Assembly: GCA_958295665.1 (NCBI GenBank)
Contig: OY282560.1
Coordinates: forward strand, 187,659,561-187,723,560
DNA from: Tipula vernalis
Taxonomy: Eukaryota > Arthropoda > Insecta > Diptera > Tipulidae
Direction of reading: 5' to 3'
DNA length: 64,000 bases
The notes below the pieces were generated by a model. That model did no database searches. It had not been told where the DNA came from and worked only from the letters and a program-made list of their open reading frames with translations. Of the stretch, positions 34,769-46,159 are shown one piece after another. The first letter of the stretch is position 1; each line of letters opens with the position of its first letter. The translations under genes were made by a program, and so were the position numbers.

Positions 34769-34940
34769 GGCACGGATTGGTTTTAGCTGTCTCACTTGAC
34801 AGGCGACGGTGGCAAATTTTGGAAAAGGAAGATTTAATTTTTTTTAAATTAAATAAACAGCGATTTTTAGTTATTAATATTTCCACATCCAGAAATAAAT
34901 GGCGCCACTTTGGCTGAGACAGCTAAAACCAATGCTAGCC
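34769..34940. mobile_element. hAT-type MITE, 172 bp, inside the larger hAT
   Basis: Perfect 8-bp duplication GATAAACT lies at 34761-34768 and 34941-34948. The inverted ends pair GGCACGGATTGGTTTTAGCT with inverted GGCTAGCATTGGTTTTAGCT, then GTCTCA in both. It is non-coding. The 8-bp duplication points to mobilisation by a hAT transposase, but its ends differ from the element it landed in. Confidence 0.8.
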
Positions 34941-35172
34941 GATAAACTAACTAGCAGTGAATAATGTATATTATTATAATTGAAGAAACAAACGTATAAT
35001 GAGTATATTTAACGTTAGTCGGGGACAAATATCATTATGTTATTAGTTTCCTAAATTATAAAATTTAAAAAAGAAATTATTTTCCTGTCAAGTCATCTCT
35101 ATATGTAATATAATTTGGTAATGAAGCCGATAATCACGTCTAAATGTATTTTATACTATTACAAATTATGAG

Positions 35173-35690
35173 TTGCCCCAAACCTTAATAACACTTATCA
35201 TTTACCTGCACACAGGCAGTATACCTAAAACAAATCAATATTTCGAATATTCGAACAAAATCGCAACAATTACATATGCGAATGATTTAATTAATCGAAT
35301 GTTTTCTAATGGTAGTGGAACTGTAAACAGCGAAAATTCTAATTCATCTGAATCGGACAACGATGTCGATCTAAATATAAATTCCAGCATGCACCATGAT
35401 CGTTTAGATCAAGAATTGCACAGAGCAATTAGTTAGTACTCGCTCAGAGAATGGTAATGTAAAAAATGCATTCAAATCATTTGATGTAAGCAGCAAAAGG
35501 GGAGATTTATTGGAACAATTATAACAAGGATTGTTGACTATTACACCAACGTCAACTGTAAATGAGCGAGTGTTCTCAGTCGCATCTAATTTCGCAAGGA
35601 ATATACGCTCTAAAGTAAGTTCGAAATCATTAAATGCCTTGATTTTCTTGAAATATTATTTTAAGAAAATCAAGGCTCCTCTCCCGGGAA
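35173..35690 (+). pseudogene. hAT transposase C-terminus with dimerisation domain
   Basis: A first frame (35173-35436) is a Ser/Asn/Asp-rich linker, and after a stop and frame changes the conserved hAT C-terminal dimerisation block appears: LLTITPTSTVNERVFSVASN, then FARNIRSKVSSKSLNALIFL. In hAT proteins this region reads P-A-T-S-x-x-S-E-R-x-F-S followed by an R-x-x-L-x-P segment. The catalytic core upstream is missing and the space is occupied by two MITEs and AT-rich sequence. This is a non-functional remnant within recognisable hAT ends. Confidence 0.8.
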
Positions 35691-36117
35691 GAGGGGAATG
35701 ATATTTCTAATTTTTTCAGTAGATATGTTATGAGGTATTGGCCTCTTTATTTTTCTGATTTACCAAATCGAAAATATTGGGATTGTCATAAACAATTAAT
35801 ATATTTGTCTATAAAAAAGCCGAAAAAATCAATTAAACATATTTTTGTTTTAATTTTTTTCCTGCCAATTAATCGGTTAACTGGTTATTTTGAACATTTA
35901 CTATTCGATACCCGGATAGTAAAAAAGTCGAATAATTGCCATCCCAATTCAATCCCCGTTAATCCGTTCTAATCAAAGCAATTTTAAATAACTTTCTTAA
36001 ACGACAAAGGTCTTACGCATGTTGCAATCGTGCATTCTATGCACACGCCTCCTTCTTAAATTTTGTGCTACTTAAACTGCACAATGTTTAAATTCCTGAC
36101 TGCATCCTACATCTGCG

Positions 36118-36240
36118 AAATCTCTATATACATAAGTCAAAAAACCTTGCTTTTTCTTTGTTTCTCTGTGTTTACGATCAACTTTAAAACCACCAACTTA
36201 ACAACCGATTTGGATGCGACTTACGCTATTGAATAGAAAA
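36118..36240 (+). other. possible Helitron 5'-end-like segment
   Basis: Starting near 36122 the sequence TCTCTATATACATAAG, a T-rich stretch with TTTGTTTCTCTGTG, and then ACCGATTTGGATGCGAC resembles the general layout of Helitron 5' ends in insects (TCTCTATATATA followed by a NCCGATTTTGATG-like motif). No matching 3' hairpin-CTRR end was located, so this is tentative. Confidence 0.3.
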
Positions 36241-37029
36241 TTGTCTCAGTCATGTTTTAAGTTAAAGAGAGCTATAAGAAATAACGCTGTCTCTTGTCTG
36301 CCTTGAAAACGGTCAAAGAGTTTACATTAGTCCAAACAACTTAAAGTAGCAACAAACGTCAAAGACTACCGAAGACACATCCGGAAAAATATTCTGAATA
36401 TTGGTCTAACTTGAAAATAGTGGATAATCAATTAAGTTTGTTAAATTTTTTTGGAGAATCGTGATGATTCACCTCAATTGTGAAAAACATACAAAGTACA
36501 TCTGAGCAAAGACATTCTTTTCAGCGTCAGAAGGGAAAACCCAACTATGCAAATTGGCATTTCAATAAGCAAACTTAATAAGGAATTTTTTATTACGCTG
36601 TTAAAAAATAACAGCACCCATCTTTGCAACATCATTCTGCAGGAGAATTACAACGCTAAAAACTGAATGAACAATTTTTCATTAGCTTCCAAGGACAGGC
36701 TGTCTATTTTTAGGCTGTAAAGTGTTACATGGTTCAAGAAACAGATCGTAAATTAATTTAACTATTGATTTTCCCAGATTAGCTTTAAATATGGACACCA
36801 ATTTCGAACAAACCGTGTAAGTAATTGCTTCTAATAAATGACAATTTTGTGTTTTTTTTGTTTTTTTTTTTGTTATTTTAATTTATAATGAAATTTAAAA
36901 TTAAAGTTGAGAAGTAATTTACTATATAATAAAATTTTAATAAATTTGGCCTTTATTTGATGAATGACTGTAAAATTATTTCTACCGTCAACAATATGAC
37001 AAACGAATAAATATTGACGATAAATTTGT

Positions 37030-37120
37030 AAGCCTCCGTGGTACAGAGATTAGAACACTCGATTGCCGGTGTGGCAAGAAGAAATTTATCACGATTGGGT
37101 GTTGTGTTTGTAATGTAGTG
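37030..37120 (+). repeat. possible tRNA-derived SINE head
   Basis: GCCTCCGTGGTACAGAGATTAG at 37032 onward resembles a tRNA 5' half with an A-box-like GTGGTACAGAGATTAG, followed by ACACTCGATTGCCGGTGTGG and a weak B-box-like stretch near TATCACGATTGG. It does not fold as a functional tRNA and lacks an acceptor partner, so a degenerate tRNA-derived SINE is more likely than a gene. The body and tail are not defined. Confidence 0.35.
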
Positions 37121-38099
37121 TTATTTTTCTTCAAAGGACAATAAATCCAATTGGGGACAATTTCGGCAAAAAATGAAGATGAGAATTGCAGTGACATCTC
37201 CTCCTAGCATTGCCTCTGTACTGCTGGAAGGTGGCTGGGTAGCTTAAATTTCCTTCCTGATCAAATTAAAGTACACCATAATGAATTTCCAGTTTCCGCT
37301 ATTACCAAATGATTCAAAGTTATAGTCACTACTTCTCATAAACGAAACATTTAATCTAAATAGGCTAATTCAAGGCCTGCGACCAAACTAGTTGTGTTGG
37401 TCGCTGTCTTACTCCAAACTCGCCCATTATTAGTATACAAATTTCACTAACCACCAACATGTGAGTTCATCTGTAAAGGTAAGCTTTGAACTTTCCCCTG
37501 CTGAAGGGTTCACAATTTTACAAGATTCCATATTGTTTCTCCTCATGAAAAAAATCGAAAATAATTTTTACCAAAAAGCAATAACCTAAATAAGTTATAA
37601 ACTTTCTTCCATTGAAATTGAATAATTCCACAAATCACTAGTGTCAAGTTGCGTTTAACGCTTTTTGTCCCTTTAATTTCAGCTTTTCCCAGTTCTTCCT
37701 TTTTTCTCCACAATGAAGGCGATGTTCACAAAGAGAAATATTATTGTAAAGGGCTTGTTATTAAGCCGCATGGAACGGTTTTGGTTCCATAAATAAAAAA
37801 TATCCAAAAAATTAAAAATAATTTTCTACCTTTCCTTTTTCTTTCTCCATGTACCGTGGGGCTAAAATATCGCTCATTCTTGGGACGTTACTAGCTCGCA
37901 ACATGTTTTTCGTCTTTCATTTGGCTAAATCCGTTTTTTGTAATATATTGTCGTTTTCGAGATATTAGTGAAAAACCAATTTTGCACCTAAATGTAAAAT
38001 TTTGCCTACTTCGGCCCGTTAGGCGATTGGTAAGACATTACCATTAGATTAAGAATTCGATGAGTCCTGAGCTCCAACGAAAGAGGAAAGGTTTCAAAA

Positions 38100-39085
38100 A
38101 AGATTTGGGATTGCGGTCACTTTTTCGCAAATAACTCATGTTGTTTTGCATTTTAGAAAATATCAAAAGACAACCTCAAAATAAATTCATCAGAAGGTAT
38201 CTTTGTATTTTTTAAGTAGGTTAAAAATTCGATGAGTACCGAGCTTAGAGCTACATACTTGATTGTTTAATTCTTTTTTTTTTAATTATTGCCCGTAGTT
38301 TTATTAGAACTTTAAATTATCATAATTAAAAAATTTCTTTTTTTTTTAATTTGTAATTTCCAAAATAATTTTTAATTTTATTACAACTTTACAGTCGATC
38401 CATTTTGACTCATTTTCCACCTTGCCTCTTATCGATTCAATTTAAGTTAAGTGAGTTACTTGCTGAAAATCTAATTTTTTCAAAGCTGCCCTATCTTTGT
38501 TCCTCGATTTCTTTGTAAAAAACAAATAAATCAAATAATCAACTATACATATCGCTACCTTGGAAGAATACCGGCACATCTCAAAAAATACAAATCACAA
38601 GAAAATCGCATTTGAAAATTTTAATTAAACTGAAGTTCTATTATCAGACCCCCAGGAAAGTCGGAGGGACAATTGCTTTTTCCTTTGTAATGCAATTACT
38701 TTTAGCCGACTTTAATGGAGGTGGTCTTGCAGAACAAAAAATTGTATGTGCACTGCTTAAAGGATTGGATACAACTGAACTTATGACAGTTTTGATGCAA
38801 AGAATAGAAAGAGTTTCAAATGTGCAATAGCGACATAACTGACGCCTACTGGTTTTACGTGTGTAGTTCAGTTGCGCCGTTCTAGAACATAAAAATATGA
38901 CGATAATACGACTGTTTTATGTAAAAAAGTCAATTTTCCAATTTTTGGAGTTGTGCCGGTATTCTTCCAAGGTAGCGATATGTCGATGGAAAATTTTCTG
39001 TAGAATGACGATTTCATATTTTTCCTAAAATGCAAAATAACCGAGTTATTTGCGAAAACGTGACCGTAACCTCCTAAAACAGGTG
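38100..39085. repeat. asymmetric inverted-repeat element
   Basis: Two inverted blocks occur in matching order. The outer block is 38100-38165 versus 39018-39085 (TCGCAAATAACTC and TTTTGCATTTTAG). The inner block is 38541-38586 versus 38950-38987 (TATCGCTACCTTGGAAGAAT, GCCGGTATTCTTCC). The gap between outer and inner blocks is about 375 bp on the left but about 35 bp on the right, so roughly 340 bp was inserted on the left or lost from the right. A 72-codon plus-strand frame (38612-38830) in the middle is unrecognised. Confidence 0.6.
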
Positions 39086-39129
39086 GAACCCTCATTTTTT
39101 CATACCTTTATCCGTTTGGCGATCTCATC

Positions 39130-41469
39130 AACAGACCAATTGTTTTCCTCTATAAACCCGATTTTTGTCTAATTCGGCTGGAAAATCTGTTTTTTTATGC
39201 GACATTTTGGCCAACATGTAGAAATTATATACGTTAGAATAACGTACATATACTCACTATATGCTTGTATAAGGAGTCAATGTTTCTAAATATGACATTG
39301 TAATTAAATTATATTTTTGAAATGATAGAAATAAAGTTACGATTTTCGAGCAACAAAACTTTTGTTTAATTACATTCAGCATGAAAAATTAATCAACAAA
39401 CAATGTGTGTTTGCACGAACCCTTCTACCAAAAAACATAAATAAATTTATGAGCACGAAACATTCTAACTTATATTTTTTTATATTACAAATTGACTTGT
39501 TGATTGTACTTTGGTCGAATTTACCATACATACTATTATTATTAAATTGTTATATCCACACAATAATTTTCAATACATCTTATGTACATATTTTTAATTG
39601 ACATGAAGCGCGAAAAAGGATTTGTTTCGTAAATAGAAAGGGTATATTAAAAATTCTTTGTACATAATAGATGATTTGTCACTGGAACGGAAATGGGGAA
39701 CAATTCATGTATGTATGTATGTATATCATATGTTTATTTTAACATTTAATACAGAAATAACGACAAAACAGCTGATCCATTCTTTGAAATTGAAATACAT
39801 GTTTAACATGTAAATATTTTACAAAGAGAGAAATTCTTTTCCCTTTCAATTTGTTTGTAATTTTATGTATGAAACGTGACGAAAATTTATTTTTCCATGT
39901 ATCTTCTTCATGTACCAAAACTACAAGTACAAATTTTTATATTAAGCTTAATTTTCCCATTTTAATTAAAAGGAATATTTTCCATTTGAATACCTTTTGT
40001 TAAAAAATAATAAACAATAAAAAACGAAAAAGATTAAATTCGTTTCAGATTTACAGAATATCTACCTACGTAAATTAGCCATAGTTATTAATAAAACATT
40101 TTGATTTTATGGTCGATTGAAAAATATAAATAATAAATAACATTGAAATGACAATGCTAACCGAATTGGTAAGTTACAATTAATCATTTTAAATTCATCC
40201 CGTCATCCTGTTTACTTATCTTCATATATTTATTAATGGAAAATTGTACACATAAAAAAAAATAGTTTCATCGCGCCGAGGTGGTGATTTTATTCACCAC
40301 AGTTACTATCGAAACCACTCCACATATACCCGTATATCTAGCTAGGAACATGATTGATGACGATGAATGTCTATATGAAAAATTATATAAACATAAAAAT
40401 TTCATAATGGGTTTATCTTGTTTTTCGTGGAATGGAACACCAAAAAAGAAAATCCCAAGTCATTAAACAATGTTAGACCATTTCTCGTTCATAAGATGGA
40501 TATCAAAATTATTCAATATGTAAGAATGGATGTGTGTTTTTATATTAGTAAGACATGACACATAATATATTTAATCATAGTGGGTTGTGATTTTTGTGTT
40601 ACATTTTGTGTAAGTATATACTCTAAAGTTTGTGTGAAATGGGCAGACATTCAAGATTCAAGGTCGTATCTTTAGTTTTTGTGAAAGGTCAAAAAAAAAA
40701 ACAGTCGACAAACAGATATGTACCAGTAAATACATATAAAATATAATAAAACTCAATTAGGTAATTTAAAAAGGGGTTTTCGTGGTTTCTGTTAATTGTC
40801 ATCTCTTTTTTGACGTTTTACGTCAGTCAAAAACGTTTTTATGCTAACTTTTGATTCATTATGTTTTAATATAAATTGTAGATTTTTATGTGGGAAGAAA
40901 TTATTATGTGGCTTCATGTAGGATTTTTTTGGCTCATGCGTTTGTTTACGGTACTACCTGAACGTATGCGACATTTCCACTAGAACCAATTGATCAGGAA
41001 ATCTTAAAATGTGAATAAAAACAACCTAAACTATTACTCGGTTTTCATCGGTACCTTGGGTAATGAACCGTGTAGAATTTGTTGGATTATTTGGTTTAAT
41101 TATTTCTAATTTTTGCTATACAAAAAATAATAATGAATAAAAAAACACAAAATATTTGTAAAATTTATTCTTTTACAACTTATTGATTAATATTTTGAAA
41201 ATATACAAAATAAATTTTGAAAAAAAAAAATTAAAATTAAATAATAAGCTGGTAAAGTTAAAATAAAATAATAAAAATTAAATAATAAGCTGGTAAAAAA
41301 GGGGTATGCTGGTTGACACGATTGTAACACTTCTGATCATCTGGAACAAAATTAAAAAAAAAGGTTCTTAATTAGTAAGAATGTCGTTATAGCCCCTACC
41401 AAAGAGTTTTTATCGCAAAATGGCGCTGTCTGAAAAAAACGCATTTTTCGGCTCTTTTTTCATAATTTT
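39130..41469. other. AT-rich stretch with ATGT microsatellite
   Basis: No coding signal was recognised. (ATGT)n lies at 39707-39724. A small hairpin, GTGGTGATTTTATTCACCAC, lies at about 40280. Tandem A/T-rich duplications with AATAATAAGCTGGTAAA occur near 41238 and 41280. Confidence 0.45.
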
Positions 41470-41618
41470 TGATGAAATTATAAAACACGACTTTTATCTT
41501 TTATATATTTCACTCGAATGAATGTATTTTATTCAGCACAAACAAATGTCAAAATAATAATGCAGGGTTGCCTGCTGTTACATCAGAATGAATTATCAGA
41601 GTTGTTGTTTTTTTAACA
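41470..41618 (-). repeat. copia 3' LTR (149 bp)
   Basis: It reads TGATGAAATTATAAAACACG at its plus-strand left end and ends in TTTTTTAACA. The canonical TGTTG start has one changed base. It contains CACTCGAATGAATG. It differs from the other LTR at about four positions. Confidence 0.92.
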
Positions 41619-41819
41619 CCCTCACTTTAAAATTCTCAAATTCAAAAACTATTCAGATTATTTTAACAAACAATCGTTAATTCAAATCTTAAAGAAATTT
41701 TAAATTTTAACCAATAAAAAATTTTACATTAATTTAACAATATCCAGTAAATTAAACTTTAAGAAAAATAAACAGATTTTACTTGATTTATCTAAATTAG
41801 ATCAAACATAAATCACATC

Positions 41820-43428
41820 TTATTGCAAATTCATGAGTTTATTGCAAAAAACTTGCTTGTCTTTGGTGATTGCCTTCGTTAAACCATCAGCAACCATTTC
41901 GTCAGTCAAAATATACTTGATGTTAATAATTGAGTCCTTAATTTTTTCACGTAAAAAATGATACTTGATATCGATATGCTTAGAACGTTGTCTGAACCCA
42001 TCTGATTCGGCTAATTTAATTGCTCTCTGGTTGTCACAGAAAATCGTTGTCGCAGTATTGATTTCATCAAGAAAATCTGAACAAAATTGTTTCAACCAAA
42101 TGACTTCCTGGGCCGTCGAAGCCAATGCCATACATTCGGCCTCTGTGCTTGATAAAGCAACCGTTGGTTGTCTTTTGCTACTCCACGTTATTGCCCCATT
42201 GCACATCTTAAATACATAGCCTGTGCACGATCGCCGTTTATCGATGTCGGATCCCCAGTCCGAATCTGAATAACCAACCAATTCACTATCACTTTCGTTT
42301 GTGAATGTTAACTTGTAATCGATAGTGCCCTTTAAATATCGAAAAATTCTTTTGACTGCCTTCCAATGAGCCAAACTATGATTCGTATTAAATCGGCTGA
42401 CATCATTAACCGCAAATGCCAAATCTGGACGAGTGCCTTGAACTAAATAAAGCAATGAGCCCACAGCCTCCTGATATGGCACATTTTTGATTTCCTCGCC
42501 ATTAATTTTACTCATCGGCATATTTAATGACAATTTTTGATTTGGATCCGCCGGTGTCGAAATCAATTTGCGTTCTTGCATGCCAAAACGTTTCAATATT
42601 TCCTCAGCATAAGCAGATTGATCCAATTGAATTTTATCTTCGCCTTGAGTTATGCGAATGCCAACACATTCTTTAGCCGGTCCCATGTCTTTCATCTTGA
42701 ACGCTGTACTCAAAGCCCCTTTTATTTTCTTCAATTTAGCTTCGTCCTTCCAAAAAATAAATATATCATCAACATAAATGGCCAAAATTAAGTGATTACC
42801 TTTGATGAAGTAAACACACGTGTCCATTTTTGATTTCTCAAGACCAAATGACTTGAGTGCTGCTTCGAGTTTCATGTTCCATTCTCTACCAGCTTGTTTT
42901 AGTCCGTATATTGCCCGATTTAGTCTGCACGCTTGCTTGGTTCCATCATTATATTTTTCAGGTTGCTGCATATAAATTTCCTCATAAAGTTCACCCTGAA
43001 GAAAGGCAGTAACAGCATCCATCTGATGAACCTTCAACTTGTGTTTCACAGCAATTGCCATCAATACTCTAATCGATGCATACCTTACTACAGGTGAATA
43101 TGTCTTCATAATCCAGACCATAAATCTGAGAACAACCCTTGGCAACCAATCTCGCTTTGTGTCTCACAATATTACCATCGGAATCTGTTTTCGTTTTAAA
43201 AACTCATTTCGATTTTATAGCCTTTCTACCTGACGGTAAATCGACCAATGACTACGTTTCATTTTCCATTAATGAATTTATTTCATCCTGCATTGCATTT
43301 TTCCAATCTACTGCATCATGTCTCGACATTGCTTGATTAACCGAAACTGGATCATCTGCTTGATTGTTGATCATTGTTTTGCATGTTAGTTCAGCAACAT
43401 ATTTTGGATTTGGTTTTGGTGTTCTTGA
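41820..43428 (-). pseudogene. copia reverse transcriptase and RNase H
   Basis: The frame 43145-41820 (441 codons) starts inside the RT. It contains VHQMDAVTAFLQGELYEEIY (first RT Asp), YGLKQAGREWN, AIYVDDIFIF (YVDD box at 42766-42777), YLVQGTRPDLAFAVN, and the copia RNase H with GYSDSDWGSDIDKRRSCTGY, SSTEAECMAL and FCDNQRAIKLAE, ending at a stop at 41820. Its upstream part lies in another frame (43428-43146), including DWKNAMQDEIN and WSLVDLPSGRKAIKSKWVFK, so one frameshift near 43145 breaks the RT. The RT palm and RNase H residues themselves look intact. It reverse-transcribes the element RNA within virus-like particles in family members. Confidence 0.92.
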
Positions 43429-44894
43429 TTAACGGCGAACTTCACTGGATGGTGTTATTGACTCATATGGATCGTAATCTGGATCATTAGGACCAATAAC
43501 TGACGTATAGGTGTCATCACTCGATATAGCTTGTACATCTGACATTGTCGTACTCATTTCCTCTTCCAATAATGATTCGTTTTGCTCATCTGTGTCATTA
43601 ACATCACTTGCATTATCCCTTACTGAATGTATTTCAGCCGGTGCTTCATGGAAAATTACATCTCCACTAACAGTTAATTTTCTTGTTGATTTATTTATGC
43701 ACCGATAACCTTTCTTTTCATTATCATAACCAACAAAAATCATTTTCATTGACTTCACGTCCTATTTTTTACGTTTTTCTTTAGGTATGTGCACCATAAC
43801 AGAAGAACCAAATGTTTTCAGATCACTTAAATCAACTTTAGAGCCACTCCATACTTCTTCCGGAGTTGTATCAACCAACACTGATGATACTGATCTGTTT
43901 ATTATATAAACAGCCATGTTGACCGCTTCAGCCCAGTATGTGATACTTAATTTCGCATCAATTAACATGCATTTAAACCGCTCGACTATCGTTCTATTCA
44001 TTCTTTCTGCTGTACCATTTTGCTGTGGCGTGTAAACATTCGTCAATTGATGTTCAATACCATTTTGCTTGTAGAAATTGATGAATTCACATGAACAATA
44101 TTCGGTTCGCAAAATTTGAATTTTTCTTTCACTTTGTTTTTCAATCCACGTTTTAAATTCGATGAATGTTGTAAAAACTTCCTTTTTAGACTTCAGAAAA
44201 TAAACAAAACATTTTCTGCTAAAATCGTCAATGAAAATCAGAAAATATCTGGCACCACGATCCATTTGTTTTCCATCGGCCCACATAAATCTGAGTGAAT
44301 CAGATCCAGTTTATTTTTACTACGGGTTTTGCTTGATTTAATTGGTAATCGTGCATGTTTACCATATGCACACGTTTCGCAAGCTTGAATCATCGATATA
44401 TCGTCTGCAAACTTTATTCCGGAAACCACACCATCTCGCATTTTACACAAATCTTTGTGATTTATATGCCCAAGCCGCTTATGCCAAACCATAGAGTTTT
44501 CTTGTTTCGTCGTCAACATACATTTTTCGACACCACCATCAATTTTGTAAATACCATCAATTAGCCTGCAATTTATCAAAGGACACATTTGATCATCATA
44601 GACGGTGCAGCCCTCACTGTTGAAAGTAATTGTATTTCCTTTCTCAACTATTTTCAATATTGATAGTAAATTCGCCGATAATTCAGGAACATGTAAAACT
44701 TCATCCACTTCAATATCAAAATTATTTACCTTGAGGTTCACCTTGCCTTTTCCATTTACCTTCATGGTTGAATTGTTTGCTGCTGTAATTTGATTTACTG
44801 TAGACGTGACACGATTTTTAATCAAATTTTCATTTGGTGTCATGTGTATTGACGCACCACTATCAATAAACCAGTCGCTTGATTTGTTCTTCAT
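43429..44894 (-). pseudogene. copia protease and integrase
   Basis: The protease motif WFIDSGASIHMTPN lies near the start (44894 downward). The integrase zinc domain follows with WHKRLGHINHKDL and CETCAYGKHARLP (HH-CC). The catalytic core begins HSDLCGP, then changes frame near 44280 and continues YFLIFIDDFSRKCFVYFL and YTPQQNGTAERMNRTI, the latter holding the catalytic Glu. The second catalytic segment, usually R-T-D-N-G, reads LRTEYCSCEF here, so that Asp is replaced. A stop lies at about 43759-43761, after KEKRKK, and the frame continues to 43429 as an acidic linker. Both the frameshift and the changed residue predict an inactive integrase. Confidence 0.92.
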
Positions 44895-45675
44895 TCCATC
44901 ATCTGATGCGAAAGCAAGAAATGCCTTCTTGGAATTTGGTTTCTTTTTGACTGTTGGCTTAGTTGTGTCATTGGAGTTTTTATTCGGACAATCGGCTGCC
45001 TTATGGCTTTTTCATTGCACTTATTGCATTTGAAAGGGAAAAACCTTTTTGTTTTTTTTTTTTCGTCTGAAAACAATTTTTGTTTTTACTCAGAAATGCA
45101 CTTTGGTTCACAGCTCCACTATAATTTAAATCCAATAATGTTAACCGCAATTGATCCGGTGTCCACTCCATTTTACCACCAGCCAAACCCAGAGTGAATG
45201 AATTGAATTCTTCTGGTAAACCCAATAACATGATTCCAGTCAACCATTTGTCACCAACTGGGAAATCCAAATCCTCTAACTTGCTTTTTATATGCAATAG
45301 TTCGTCAATATATGACTGCATCGAATCATGATTTTCCAGTCTAATTGATACAAATTTATGCTACAAACCAACACAATGTTGTGCTCCCTTGTCTTCACAT
45401 GCTGCACGCAATGTATTCCATGCGACAATTGGTGTTCCACATTTCTTCAATGGATAGAGCGATTTTTCAACATTTAAAACTAAATATGACAAAGCCTGAT
45501 CAAGTTTTTCCTCTTTGTCTTCAACAGTAATGGGATTTTCTTCGGTTGATGTATCATTCTTTACAATACAATTCTTCAACAAATGCAATTCCAGGAAATG
45601 TTTCATAGCAAATGACCAGGAATCATAGTTTTCGCTGCCTTTCAGCTTTTCCAAATTACCATCCAGCTTTGACAT
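44890..45675 (-). pseudogene. copia gag with zinc knuckle, frameshifted
   Basis: The start is MSKLDGNLEKLKGSENYDSW at 45675, a typical copia gag opening (L-x-G-x-x-Y-x-x-W). It runs to a stop at 45361, and resumes in another frame with MQSYIDELLHIKSKL and LTGIMLLGLPEEF to about 45001. A zinc knuckle follows as CNKCNEK, then HKAADC in a shifted frame near 44960-45040, so the C-x2-C-x4-H-x4-C pattern is present but broken by a single-base shift. Gag forms the particle that packages the RNA. This copy could not produce it intact. Confidence 0.88.
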
Positions 45676-45767
45676 TCTGTATCCTTTGTCTTAAGAATTC
45701 AAGAACGATTTCACAATATTTTAAACTATAACTGATTATTTATTAGCCGGATGCCGCAGAATCTAAT

Positions 45768-45786
45768 GGATTCTGGGCCCTTAACC
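45768..45786 (-). other. copia-type primer-binding site
   Basis: Immediately inside the 5' LTR, the minus strand reads GGTTAAGGGCCCAGAA. The sequence complementary to the anticodon-stem region of initiator-methionine tRNA is GGTTATGGGCCCAG, so this site differs at one base. Copia elements prime from such an internal tRNA fragment rather than the tRNA 3' end. Confidence 0.75.
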
Positions 45787-45935
45787 TGTTGAAATTATAA
45801 AACACGACTTTTATCTTTTATATATTTCACTCGAATGAATGTATTTTATTCACCACAAACAAATGTCAAAATAATAATGCAGGGTTGCCTGCGATTACAT
45901 CAGAATGAATTATCAGAGTTGTTGTTTTTTTAACA
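45787..45935 (-). repeat. copia 5' LTR (149 bp)
   Basis: It starts TGTTGAAATTATAAAACACG and ends TTTTTTTAACA on the plus strand, with TGTT...AACA terminal inversion. It lies next to the primer site, so it is the 5' LTR of the minus-strand element. Confidence 0.92.
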
Positions 45936-46159
45936 ATTTTTAGTTTTTTAAAATAGTACATAACCAAGTGGCAGAGCGATAGACTGTTATACAATGACGG
46001 TTGGTACAAAATTTAATGTAAATCAGTTACGAGTACATATAACTTGAGAAATCATGACAACCGTTTTGTAAAAACTAGTTTTAACAAAAACGCGTTTAAA
46101 ATATTGAACAAACCTTTCAGGCAGATGTTGTTTACATAACATCAAATTCCAAGGAGAAA

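Larger units (their letters stand above)
34097..35945. mobile_element. hAT element, 1.85 kb, containing two MITEs
   Basis: The left end (C)CTAGGGATAGCAAAC and right end (inverted GGGATGGCAATTATT) are near-inverted. AATTCAAT occurs directly outside both ends (34089-34096 and 35946-35953), an 8-bp duplication as expected for hAT. Subterminal GATTAACCGATTAACC motifs are repeated at both ends. A transposase C-terminus lies at 35173-35690. Two MITEs (34458-34695 and 34769-34940) inserted later. Confidence 0.8.
41470..45935 (-). mobile_element. complete copia-type LTR retrotransposon, 4.47 kb
   Basis: Two 149-bp direct LTRs bound the element, and a perfect 5-bp duplication ATTTT lies outside them (41465-41469 and 45936-45940). 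Domain order on the minus strand is gag, protease, integrase, reverse transcriptase, RNase H, the arrangement of Ty1/copia elements. Beside the 5' LTR, GGTTAAGGGCCCAGAA (minus strand, 45771-45786) resembles the copia primer site that pairs with an internal part of initiator-methionine tRNA. A purine stretch AAAGTGAGGG precedes the 3' LTR. The two LTRs differ at only about four positions, so the insertion is fairly recent, yet gag-pol carries several frameshifts and stops. Confidence 0.95.
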
